NCBI GenBank assembly: GCA_942159475.1
Contig: OW804095.1
Coordinates: 58,556,773 to 58,620,772 of the forward strand
Direction of reading: 5' to 3'
Length of the DNA: 64,000 nucleotides
Origin: Sthenelais limicola
Lineage: Eukaryota > Annelida > Polychaeta > Phyllodocida > Sigalionidae
Program-made: the position numbers and the translations under genes
Notes under the pieces: model-generated
What the model was told of the DNA's origin: nothing
The model's database searches: none
Seen by the model: only the letters and a program-made list of their open reading frames with translations
Shown here: positions 26,101 to 38,900 of the stretch, piece after piece
Layout: each line of letters starts with the position of its first letter
Position numbering within the stretch: position 1 is the first letter of the stretch

Positions 26101-29100
26101 AATCTGAAATAGCTCCCAATCAGATCACACAGACACTATAAAAGTAGGAACTATGCATGTTTACAATAATTAAGGTTATACGTTTAAGAAGCAGACGGCC
26201 ATGCAACAACGTGTGTGTCCAGGAGCTATTTAACCCACAAGTCAAGATAATACTTTCATTATATTGTTGTAATAATGGTATTATACAGGTTTGTGGGCTC
26301 ATTTATTCATGTATACTACCGTTTTCATGTGGAATTGGTGCACAGGTGTCAGCACTGTGGGGTAATCATTATCATCAAGGAGAACGACATTGCTTACTGT
26401 CCCATATTCTGGCTCATTATAGTGTTAATAATTAGTGGACATTGGTTAATTAAGCATCGTTTACTGTCTAATAAATTGCCTTTTGAAGCAAATCTTCTCG
26501 CGCTTATCATTGTTTTGGGAATGTTCATACTGCCTTGGGTGGGACCCAAATGAATATGGAGCAATTACTCTCAGTCGACTGGCTCTATACAACCATTTCA
26601 AGGAGTGTTTAATTAAGTTAAATAAACTTTACTACTATTGGGAAACAGGCAATTCCATGAAAACAAATGTGGGCCAGAGACAACCCCTAGATATATCTCA
26701 GTATAGGGAAAAAAATAACCGCAGCTATTAGGTTAGAGTTGTGGACAGTAATAACCTGGGAAGACGTTCTTGCCAACACTACTTTAAGCGTTTCCTATAA
26801 AAGCAGTTAATGACCTACAGGTTATGGTTGCTGGTTGTTAGACCTTTGCGCTCAGAATTCTTTCATTTTCCATCATTGTGATATCAAAGATAATAGTACT
26901 ACTATCTTTGGTAATATGCTTGTAAATGTCCTCATTTATTCATGTATACTACCGTCATATTGTCATAGATGATAGAACTCGTAAACATACCAATAGTGCT
27001 GACAGTCTTGTATGACTATTGACTTTAATTAGAAACATTGGTGTTACTCAAGTTCTGATTTCAGATTGCTGTTGTCTTGATAGGGTCTGGAAAAGCATGG
27101 GTTTATGTAGACAAGTGTGCGACACCTTTGCGCAATCACGAATACCATGAATGCGTTGTGCGATGTGCGTTGGGGTGTTGATATTTGAGTTCCTCAATGG
27201 AATCTCATTGACTCGGGTTTTAATTTTCGGTTACTGTATAATTCCATAGCGATGGAAAATGAAGCAAATAACAATTTTGTGAATGACAGTAAACATATCT
27301 ATCTCAGACCTCCAACTCTCAAGTTGCCATGAATCTTGCGGAAGTTTCCCCTGGCGCTAATGATAAGTTAAATCTCCATTTGATGTTAATGCTGACTCTG
27401 ATTGGCAAATTGTCTCGCATTTGTTCCCATATATTTGCCAACCTTCTTCATGAGTTCATTGTCAGCCATATAAAAATGTCAACCATGTGTAGTGTATGAC
27501 CAAGCCTTTGATTCCGTTGACAGAAATTTGCATAGGCCCTCGTTTTTAATGTTCTAGCTAATTCTTTTCCACCACCTGCCTCGGCCATAGGGTAATAAAA
27601 TAGAAAAACAGCCTGGGACTAGGAGGGAAATTACCCTGATCACCACCCTATGTTCTTATTGTATTGTTGAAACGGTGCGCAGGTATTTAATTCTGTATTA
27701 ACCTGCCAAGTCTCTACAGTCTTTGTTGTCTCACCTCCAGTATTAATTTTGTATTCACTTTAAGTCATCCCATCTTATCAATTTGAATACCATATAATGG
27801 ACCTTTAAAGAAAAACATTTATAGCCATAACTTAAATTATGGGGTTATACATTTGTTACCCCATTTGAGGCTTTTATTACTGTATGTCATCTCAGTACAT
27901 CATGGTCTCATAATGACGCATCTTGACTTTTCATTAGGCAGAGCTCCAATATTTGTCTTTGATGCATAAGTGTTCTTTGTGTAATCTTGTAATCCGTAAG
28001 AAATTCCACTGTAAAGGCAATATTGTAACATTGTTGGGGCAGTATAAAAACTAATACTTATGTTTTTCTCCTTTATATATGATATATATTATATTATAAT
28101 AATTATTCATCCTGGTTGTCATGTACATTCATATCGGTCATGTAATCAACCAGGTTTCCAAATTTATGTCCATTCAGGTCTTGAAACACTATATCAACAT
28201 GTTACCACATACCTTCCTACCTGTTATTTATTTGTTGTTATAAAGGTCGCGTCTCTGAATCTTAGTTAAAATGTATACCGGTTATCCATCGTATCCTTTC
28301 AATAATGCTTTTTGTCTAAGCTAAACTGTCTATGGAAAGGTTTCTATGGCAAAGAAATAGCCAGAAACTCACTGCATCGCATACATACTGGGCAGAGAAG
28401 AAATTTGAGTCCCTGAAATCCGTAGGGTGTACACAGGAATCTTTATGCAAGGCACAGACTCATGCAATGATAGGACTGGTCTACAATGGTATACACAGAG
28501 CTATGGTACGCCTTAATTTAATTTCAAACAAAGTTAATCATTATTGTCCCATACACAACCGCCTACCAGGGGTTTAAATATCCCGAACTGATGCAAAATA
28601 CAATCGATTACCGAATGAAATGGAGTAATTCTGATGAATGTTGTTTCGTGTTCTTGTGCATTGAATCATTAATTGTTATGTGCGTCGGGCATGTCAGGCA
28701 GGCTTGGGTTACGTCGAATTTCATGTTTGCATTTTGTTGCAATTTCTGGTGCAGGAAAAGGTTATCCACGATAATGCAGAACATGGCTGGACATTGCATT
28801 CTAATGAAATCCATTTGCACTGCATGCACCTAATCCCATATCCCTGTCACGAATAGAATTGTTGATGCAAATATAATATACGTATGCGATCACAGCCCAA
28901 TACTTGGGTGACTTTTGCCTCAAGAATTTATGAGTTTGCCAACATTCAGGAAACCATCATACAGGCACCGGTATGACGAAACCAACTATGCACTAAATTT
29001 ATAAGTGGTTGGAACCAATCACTCGCCTACCAGTTTGTGGCACCGCTATTCAATCACCGTAATGAATTTTACGTCATCTTCCGAATTTAATCAGAATACA

Positions 29101-32100
29101 AAATTATGACCCATGTGTCTATGATTTCTTTAAAGACTATCAGATAACTGAGGAGCATGTTCAATTGTTTGTCTATGGAACTATTAACAGGAAGCTATTT
29201 TTACATTCGTACCATCCATACAAATGGTACGGCAGTACTGTTTGCATTATATTAACATTCAGCCTCTGATTCCAAGACCAGCAACACTGCAAATATTACC
29301 TAGACCATGGTCCACAAATACGGGTCATGCAACAGAAATTTCAACAACAACTTCCATGGACGCATTTATATAAAAGATACGTCATACAAAGAGAGGAGCA
29401 TGTGTTGACATAGTTCGACAATATGTTACCTGTGAATGAGTCTTTTCCAAAATTACTGGGCGCTTTGCGCCTCGCGAACTTTTTAGCCAAACCCAAGAAG
29501 GCCATTTGGAGTGTGTGAATGCGATACATTGAAAGGCGTTCTGAGTAAGTGCAAATGTGAACGAGAATGGTTATCATCTGGCGATGCTGATACTCATGAT
29601 CGTTAAAATTCAGCATAAATGTTCGAATTACACCCATTTACATGTGTATTTGCAAGGTAATCGACCCAACTTTCGCCGAATTTTTTTTTTTCACAGGACT
29701 TGAAACTATCGAATCCTATCGTTCCACGTTTCGAATTGAGTCAGTTTGTTCCTGAATGAGTGTGACCTGCCTCCAATATGACTCCTTCACATATTATCAA
29801 CTACCTGTATGTCAATTCCTTTGGTTTAAAAGAAATGTGACAATTGTGTGCTTAAAAGCTGGGCTAATACTAGTAATAGGAACAATCGTCTACATACTGA
29901 CCGTAATATCTACATACCTTGTTCATATATATGATTATATTAACGATTCATCCCAACAAAAAAAACGAAAAAACATGCTACAGCTCGGTCAGCATACAAA
30001 CGTGGGTAAGAAGCTCATTATGCCATATCAAAGCCAGATATAAGAATAAAGGTGCTCCACTTGCACCAAAAAGTTGCAGACGCACAATAAATTGATTATG
30101 TGAACATGCACTTCTGATCCCTGTTTACCCAATTTGAAGCATTTTCGTGAGAAAAGATGATCTCTCCAACTCCGAAAGCGCAATGCAGGATACGAAAATC
30201 AATTAGGACTGATTAGGGGACGTTACAAAAAATATATGAGCAAGCTTGTTGATTTCGTATTCATGCTGTCAATCAGAGATGCCTTCATGGTCAATTGTGC
30301 TGTCGAAATAGACCTCAACATTGAGACGAATGACAGTGAAATAGAGGAAATATATTGAATACAAAAATCCCCTGAATAAATCAGGGTATCAGGTGTTAAA
30401 TCGTGGGTACTTAAAAGATAATATCAAGCGTACGTTTTTATAAGGGAAGTAAGCAAGTAGAAAGATTAATAAATCGAACCTAAGCAAAGAGGCTATGCAC
30501 GCATGTTACCTGTAGCCAGCAAGTACTGCAGGTGCACACAAGCAAGATGGATGTATTTTGATATAATAAACATAATAATTAGATAGCGAGAGGGAGGCAG
30601 AGAGTTAATGTAGATACATGACATTGAGATGGAACATCTCGGGGCACTACCCTTTGTGTTTATGTTTTCAAATTAATGCTACAAAATTCCATCTCTGCCC
30701 AATTCATTCTTATGATATATAGGGAATGATTTTAACACAGCTTAATGGTTCAATTATTATTCACGTTTATATTTCAGTTTTGTGCCCAAACCCTAAGAAG
30801 TTGTGGGCCTTTCCTTTCTTCCAAAACCATTTTGATAATTTCTCAATCACACACACGTCTGCAGTGTTTCTATTCAGATGAAATGTGTACGTTTCTGAAC
30901 AAAGAATTGAATTTGAATGAATGAACGTGGTATCCACATCAATCCTGCTATCACATTAATATCTCGCTTCCCTTTCAGCCTAACGAAATCTTAATTGTTA
31001 TCAATTAGCTGAATGCCATGGGAACATGTAATGCTAATCATTCGGACCGTTGAAGCATGTTGTACATGCATACATCGCCTTCGTACCCATAGCTGTTAGT
31101 ATGCTTCATGTGAATATCCCAGCCTCCCGTGGATCACTGATATATCGCTCTATATCGTTACCTTTATAGCGATTCAGAGACCCTACTTAATACATGACTG
31201 GCATGCCATGGACTTCTTCCTTGGTTAGATTTACTTAGGTAAGGACGACACAACAATCAAACACTGACTACAAAACCCAGACTTTGCCAACCTTAAATAT
31301 AGGGTCCGCTGATGGCACAGACGGGCTATTGAACCTTTTGAAGAGCAAATTCATTTTTTGAGGTGGTGACGCAAGAGACACTGGATCTGCACCCAAAGCT
31401 CAGTTGCTGACATTAGCATTGTATCTCTGGAAGCAGGGGTATTTAATACAATAGGTCTTTTAGTATAAAATCATCTGTCCCAAAATGAGCAGTTGTGTTA
31501 ACATTGAATAATGAAAATCGATGGTACATCTCTCTTTGCAATGAATTTAGAGGGATAGCATTCGTGTAAAAAAATATGAGTAATTCCACCATCGCCCCCA
31601 TAGCCATTTCCCACTAGTCTAGAGCATAGAAAGAATGCCATTTAATTGTACTACAATCAACAGTAAGCAAGTGCAAACTTTTTCTTATATCTCCTATAGA
31701 AAACTCCTCGGCTATAATTTAGATAGATCTCCCTTTCTGTACGGACTATGCCACTAATAGGAATGCAGGTAGTTATGACAAGTGTGAAGTAACAATTTAA
31801 AATAAATGCTCCCCACACCTGGTGGGTGTTTTTAACGTTAAAAATGTCATTGTGAAACTCGAGTAGTAACAACCCTTTCATCCAACTACATTGCGAATTT
31901 AACTTCATAAAAACGTCGGATTGTCACGTTCATATGGTAAGTTGGGGCACATTGTGTTATGTTTAGCAAATCGCATGTATGCTCTTCAGTCGTTATTATC
32001 AAAAGAGAAGTAATAATGGATGTGTATCTAACTATCCTTCAAGCAAATGTAGCATCCCCTTTTCTCTGGATTAATCTGTTGTTCCTATCATAGGTATACC

Positions 32101-33233
32101 ACCTTGGTCATGAAAGTAATTGTAAATATAAAATTTCCCAATGGCAAAGCTTGAATTATCACAATTGCAGTAACCCCTGGAGTAGTATTGTAAAGAGGGG
32201 ATAAACAGCTTGAAACATGATTCCCTCTCAAGAAAAAAACCCATCTCAATCTATGCCAAAAATGTATTTCTTTTGTAAATGGATGCAAATACCCGCATAG
32301 AGTCTCCTGTATGTCATGGGTGTGAAAATAAATTTACTCAAGATATTAATGAAACGAGAGAAATTAGATATTCTTTGATTTATTTGCCCCCTTTCCTGAT
32401 GGAGAAGCTAACTGGGACTCCCACAACAATATTGTTTCGGCCTACTATAAAGATTAGCCATACATCAAATATATCTCAATTATGAGTGTGCTAGACTATT
32501 CTTCAGTTTACAAATCACCTGTTTGCGAAACTTTTCATTACATTCGATTACTCAAGCTTTTATGATTTTGGGGAACAAATGGTGTGAATAGAGAAGGCCC
32601 CGGGGAAACACGTAAAGAACAAATTTTATTTCTAGAATTGTCAAAATGTGCTTCAAGGGATACAACTCAAAGTGTCTTTCGTTTCATCATTTCAAAGGCG
32701 GGTACATAGTAAACCCTATGACTTTAGAAAACTGTTGCAAGATTGAACAAACATGCCCATTCGATATCAGCTTCGGAATTATTAAGATGGCCTGCTCCAT
32801 ATCAAAAGATGTCATGAGTATTGATTTTGCCACATTTATGTTTACGATCCTGTTTCTGAGACCTGTGTAGATAACTATTAATTATTTAATTTCATGAAGG
32901 TAATATGAAGATGATGAAATTTCCAAAAAGTTAAGATCAGCACGAGTTAATGTTTTAAAAACGATGACAAAACTTAAGGCATTTTCACGAAGGAAGACTC
33001 TCAAAACGCCCAATGGGATAGGTATTTTATGAGCCTGGATGTAATTTTCCAATCAAATGCATCCATTACTATTCCAAAAGCAGCCATTACCTCTGCCTTC
33101 ACTTTACATTTTCACTGATATCCAATTGCAAAGTTTGAGTGATATTTGTTCAGATTCACTCTCTAGATCTAGGCATTTTTCCAAATTTTGCTACTTGGGG
33201 TGATTAATGATACCGGTGGATATACTATTGGCC
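23155..33233. other. No gene seen; long non-coding stretch
   Basis: Ten kilobases of AT-rich DNA in which I found no exon that I can support. A 24-bp sequence beginning CTCATTTATTCATGTATACT is present at about 26299 and again at about 26931. Frames at 26157-26731, 28332-28833, 29341-29637 (minus), 29756-30043, 31657-31908 (minus), 32088-32288 (minus) and 32646-32870 lack recognisable domains. Single diverged exons of a flanking gene could be hidden here. Confidence 0.5.
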
Positions 33234-34056
33234 AGTTCCGGAATCTCCCCGTCAAAAATCTCCCCGCCGACATTCTCCCCTCCATACATTCTCCCCTCCA
33301 AACGACCTCCCCGCCAACATTTTCCCCGCCAATAAATAAATTTGTTAATCATATTTAATTGAATTGAATACTCTTTTATTTGTCAAGAATTACAGATAGG
33401 TAATGAAAAAATATCTGTAGTAGTTGAGTATAAGTACAGATAAAAAGGGGATGGATATGGGTCAAATTTTTTTAGAATGTACAATTGCGATTTTGTGAGG
33501 TTTTGTTGTAGTTAAAACAAGGTGATATTTGTTTAGGGTATGCACGGTATCAAATGTAGTGGCAGCTCCTTAAATCTTCAATAACTCAGGACATAATGTT
33601 TCAATTTCCAAACAAAAAAGAATTCCTTATAACGAGTAAATGTTCCTTTTCAAGTGTACCAATCCATAACTATGTGTTATGAAAGGTTATCATGACCTAC
33701 GAATATGTATACTAATATGTACATTTTCGTAAAGCTTAGGATGTCTGCTTTCCAATGATACCAAGCCCATTAGCATTGATTGATTTGTGTTCAATACCCA
33801 TTCAGTATAATGTGCATAGGTTGCAAATTTCGCAATTGTACATTCTATATATCCAGACACATAACATAAGATCCCTACTCCTGTAGGAAAAAGAAATAGG
33901 CGGGTAAAATGCCGGCGGGTAAAATGTCGGCGGGGAGGCAATTTGGCGGGGAGAATGACGGGCGGGGAAAGTGTAAGGCAGGGAAATGGAGGTGGGGAGA
34001 TTGCGGCGGGGAGATTGTCAGCGGGGAGAATGTTGGCGGGGGAAACACCGGACACC
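33234..34056. mobile_element. Non-autonomous element with iterated CTCCCCGCC / GGCGGGGAG ends
   Basis: The left arm (about 33240-33332) holds six iterations of TCTCCCCGCC(A) and variants at 13-17 bp spacing. The right arm (about 33900-34050) holds ten inverted iterations of GGCGGGGAGA(A)TG and variants. The outermost ends are imperfect inverted repeats: GTTCCGGAATCTCCCCGTCAA-like at 33235 against GTGTCCGGTGTTTCCCCCGC on the complement ending at 34056. The ~570-bp centre is AT-rich and non-coding. The Pro/Leu/Arg-rich minus-strand frame at the right end is only the translated repeat. The design matches the elements at 1552 and 12766, although the sequence is unrelated. Confidence 0.7.
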
Positions 34057-34998
34057 GTTAGGATTTCAAAGAACACGCTTCCCTGCTGTGTTGTTGAAAT
34101 TGGCTAAAAGGTGGAAGCAGATTTTTTCTTAAAGATTGAAATTCTTCTTGCGTCACCTTTTTGGAATAACTGCTATTACAGATAATTACCTTCATGCCCT
34201 TTAATCATTAATCTGGGTCAACACACCAGCTTAGAACAATACATAGCTGATCCAAAGACTACCTATTTTATACATTCTTATTTTTCCTCTTTTTTTTTTA
34301 CATTCCGCTGACTGATTTTTGTTCTTAGTATCTGTGACGGAACAATGATTTAACTTAAACTCCCTCAACACTCTCAACTCCCTTAATGACCCTCGATCTC
34401 CTCCTCATGTTAAAAGGATTAAGAACCCATTTAGGAATTTACAATAACTATATCTGATACAATAACATTTGCTCGCGCAAAACTTTTCATAATTTCCACC
34501 AGAGAGCAATATACCCAAATCAATGTTAGACGTCTAGATTTACGCAAACATACTGAACAATCAGTCTTCTATGAGTATCTATTAATTGTATTTGACCTAG
34601 ATATATAGCTAATGTTAGTTCAAGGAAAATTTTAGAAATAATATTGGTTCACTCTCGCTCTTTTGCAGGACCAAACCGCCAACTTGCATAAAATAAACAA
34701 TAACTTCTGATCAAGGTATCATCAGCAAGCAAGTGGATAAAATATGGATCTCATGAGTAACATATGTTATATTACATAGACACACATTCCTTGTCAAAGT
34801 TATTTTTGTGTCTTGTGTCTCCAACATTCACAATGAATCACATGAATCCGTATATATATATTTTACGTCTTATTCGCATGCGAAGGCTATACAACAAAGC
34901 TAGATACTTTTCTCTGTAAAAAATACTTTGTTAATCATGTTTGCGAACACCCACATCAAATGCCTGACTATTGTCATGAAATGTAGATTTCTTAGACT
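34057..34998. other. No gene seen
   Basis: AT-rich sequence without a supportable exon, RNA gene or repeat. Confidence 0.55.
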
Positions 34999-35328
34999 TC
35001 AATAAACAGAATGGGCAAAATAAACTGGAGCATAGGTGATATAGCAAGCATTTTCTTTATGATAGCTGGCCAATGAAAATACAACAAGTGCCCAAGAAAC
35101 AACAGAGTGTGGATATAGAAAGTATTTGAACAACTCTCCAGATTCTTTTGTACAGAACAACATCAAAGCAACTACGATTATTTGTGCTGAATCTAAGACA
35201 AGAATCATGACGTTCCAAATAATAGTTTGAAACAAATTTGAGCGCACATCAGATCGAAAGGGGGCACACGTACAGATGATTTCGAATGGAATTGTCCGAA
35301 TAGAAGTTTGTAATCCAATACTATTCAA
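34999..35328 (-). pseudogene. Possible ABCC-type TMD0 exon or relic
   Basis: The minus-strand frame encodes about 109 residues with two hydrophobic segments (roughly residues 36-57 and 69-88). They are separated by a short polar loop with Thr-Lys-Glu-Ser-Gly-Glu and then a Tyr-Pro, and followed by Tyr-His-Lys. From memory of the family, this spacing resembles the N-terminal TMD0 region of ABCC transporters (MRP/sulfonylurea-receptor type), which have a helix, loop, Pro, helix and Tyr-Tyr-His arrangement. The frame stops soon after, with no strong splice donor. I saw no ATP-binding Walker or ABC-signature exon anywhere on the minus strand. It may be a stray exon of a gene whose other parts are diverged or outside, a relic, or a coincidence. 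Confidence 0.25.
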
Positions 35329-35594
35329 ATGAAATTAAACAAACTGCCAGTGATCATTAAATTACGAGAAAAATATGACCTTTTCTGACAGCAAAACAAT
35401 AGTCCTAAACTATCCCATTGGGACACGATTACAGACCTTCCCAGTAGCTGAAAAAGAGTGATAGTGCTTGATCAATATCAGTGTTATTTACTATACACCG
35501 ACAGGCGTCACTATTTATATTATATGCTTTCAGTTTGTAAGTTTATTGAGGCGTGCACTTTCAGCCATTCCCATCCCAATAACAAGAAGTAGCT

Positions 35595-35975
35595 TCATTG
35601 GCCATTCGATCCATTTGCCTGTTTAATCATAATTATTGTCCTGTGTTGAATGTTTGTGGGAAGAGCGCCTATGATGCTGTGCGATGTCTTTCGGATTGGG
35701 CAAGGTCTCGCCATCCATTCAAAAGACGACATGCAATGTATTACAGGGCCTGGAAATGTGCTTGGCTTGGGAGCAGGGAGCAGCATTTTCATCTTAATCA
35801 CGAGGATGTTGGCGAGCAGCCTGGGCTGAGGAAGGAACATTTCCCAACACCTGAGATTTAGCCTCGAGCTATCACACTTGGTTGAGGTTTTGCAAATACC
35901 GGTCAAGGTAGATCCAACCTCTGTGTACATTTCTACACACTTAATCTCTTTGAACATCGTTTTTTGGGTGCCCAA
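35595..35975. other. GC-richer block open on both strands, unidentified
   Basis: The minus strand is open for 126 codons and the plus strand for 87. Base composition is less AT-rich than the flanks. The minus-strand product is Pro/Ile/Met/Cys-containing and matches no family I recognise. A decayed mobile element or gene fragment is likely. There are no clear ends, poly(A) or splice sites. Confidence 0.3.
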
Positions 35976-38900
35976 GAGACTCGGCCAGTCTTAAGTCTCA
36001 CCAGTAGAGGGTCCTTACCATCTCGTTGTTGCCTGGTGGCCAGAGGAGTAGCTCACTTCATTACTTTCCTTCGTGGCTGCTAGAGTCGCTTGTTTGGCTT
36101 TCTACGAGGGCCTGTCATTCTTTTTCTTGACAAAGGTTTTAAAAACAGTTTAGATCTCCCGGTTTGATGTAAGTGAGTCAAGTGAGGGGTTTTGAGAGGA
36201 GTTGTTGTTGGCTGAAGGGTTAGAGAGAAAAGGTAATCTACAGTATGCTTCAATTCTGAGGTATTATACTACGAGTACAAATTCCAACATAAACAATGAA
36301 GTACATTTACATTTGCCCATTCGTTCAGCACATGATCATCCATCAACCCTTATCAAACATAACGCACATTTCCAAACCACCAACATTCAGCGATATCTCT
36401 GAGGAGAATGTCAATTCGCATTTGTAATATGGAAAGAAGATGAAAAGGTATCATCTAAAAACGATTGAATCACTATATTGATTTCCTTGTGATTGAAACA
36501 GTGTTCTACCGGACGTATATTTATTTGACTCATTCCATGGAATTATATTTATTACAATGGAATGTTTCACAGACTTCATATGCATACGCAATGGGCACAA
36601 TGATCAAAACAATGTCTTCATGTATCAACATTCACTTTAACGATCGTCTATGGGACAATGCCTGTGATTGTTACATCAAATCGCTAATCTACATATATCT
36701 GGTTTGTTGTTGATGAACTAAAATCTAAATATTTGAATTTATTTCTTCCATGATATATGTACCATTCTCCTTATATTACCAATTTCCTCAAAATATGGTT
36801 ATTCATATTATCATATCATGAGGGGATGTCTCATGTAAACCTGAAGTGACAAGAACTATAATTATGTACCTTTAAGTCGTCTTTCACAGTTTCTGTTTTG
36901 TCCGTGTCTAACAACTTATGTGTGACACCAGACACAAGTGTAATTTGATTCCGAGGAAAAAACAAGCTGAAAACTGACATCTTTGAACTATCATTCTTGA
37001 CGTGGGGGAGCAAAAACCAACCTGAAGTCGTAGCATAGCAAAGTATGCGACCAGATCGATACGTTGTTGTTCTTTTGGAGCAAATAAACTAAGTGCCAGC
37101 TTCAATCAATAAAGTCTCTATTCATACGGACTGATACCATCTTGAAACAACTTAAGTTATGGCAATAATTGTTTTCAGAATTCGGAACTTTTCATAACGC
37201 CTTCATCACCAGGGATGTTAATATGATATGACACCATATGTCTCCTTGAAAATATCCGCATACAAATCAAGGAACGTGTGTAAACATAAATCTGAATAAA
37301 TAGGAATTGGGGGATCCGTATCTATGTCATTCTCTTCACCTCCGTTAATTCTGATTTTACCCATCTTGAATCTGGAGTATATAATTTCATATGAGAAAGA
37401 AAGATTATATCGTCCCATGGGCACCACTTCAAACGTGAAAGCATATATCCTGTTTTTTCTTATTTATATTCTTTAACTAGAGGGGCTGTATAGATTTCTG
37501 AATTATTTATTATTATTCCCTTTAACTATGGTTGACTTAGGAGTAGTTCCTGCGAATCTTGACACTATCGATGGGCTAACAATAAAGGAACACGATACTC
37601 GCCATGAAAGCCGAGAAAGACTTCCAGCCATGAAGTCTAAATGACACTGATTTTTTATTTCAAATCTATTGCATTTGCTCTTTTTCCCAACTACTGAATG
37701 CAAGCTTGGTACTGCATGGGCGTCATGTTTAGATAGCAGAGAGCTCAGCTCTGTCTCTGCTGAGGGAGACCCTTTAACCTGAATGTCACATGAACTCTAA
37801 ACCTTCTTGCTATGCCTGTGCTCAAAGAGATCTAACATAATATATGAGCCGAAGAAAGGAAGAGCTCCATATGAGAGGAAGCAGAGTGCACCTTCATTTG
37901 GTCTGTCCTTCACCATTAAACATGGAATTATCTCCAGAATATACCACCGACTGGGTCAGGTAGTGTTTAAAATAAATAGTAATAAGATATTTGGATAAAC
38001 CTGAACATCTAGACTCATTTCCATAGTGACTACAAGAAGACATGTATGCTTTTATCAGATATTCAACAGGCTTACAGAAAACAAACTAGCTGGTGGCCAG
38101 GCTAGTTAATCTCCCTTTTGTGTTAAGCTACACCCTCTTTCAATCCACTGTTTAGTTAGGGAATTCTGATCCCTTCGTAAACTAAAAGATAATCTGAGTT
38201 GATGTATGGTGATAGTGTTGTAGATAAAGGCAAGCAAGGTAAGATCAGTTTGTTGGGAGAATGCTGCTTTATTAAAAAAAAAAAGAGATCTGTGTGATTT
38301 GACATGACACGATGGTATATCATATTTCCTTTCCTACTTTATATAAATGGTTGGTAAATAATTTTACTGGTAGATATATGACTAACTCAGGAGGGGGTGG
38401 AGCGGTAGTTATATAACTCAACATTAGTTTTCAATCATGCCCATCTTCTCATGTCTGTTCTACCCCATGTCTGTCTGTCTGTCATACAGAATTCTCGCCT
38501 ATTTCGCCTCTTGCTGAGTCACTTTCTCAATTCGCCCTCTCTCACAAACTCAATATTAATCTATCTTTAGTAGATTTTTTAACGATTCTGGAGGTATAAT
38601 AATTTCATATAACCACTCTCTCTCACTCCCTCTCTCCCCTCTCTCCCACTCTCTCTCTCACGCTCACTCATTCTCTCTTTCCCAAAATGCCTTGACAGAC
38701 TAGGAAACATAAGATTCAATAGGAAATACCTTAAAGTTAACAACGTTAGACAATTAACTTGCATCCCTTAGGTTTGGGCCATAAGGTGGATATTGCTGTC
38801 GGCCGGGTTGCTCTCCAGGACTGCCAAATCCACATAATGCCCTCAATCGTTGAAATACCTCACAGACTACTTCTATAATCTATCGAGCCTTTTTTAAAAA

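Noticed and set aside
33690..34076. 128-codon Pro-rich minus-strand frame
   Set aside because: Its Pro/Arg/Leu-rich part is just the translated GGCGGGGAG motif array; there is no domain.
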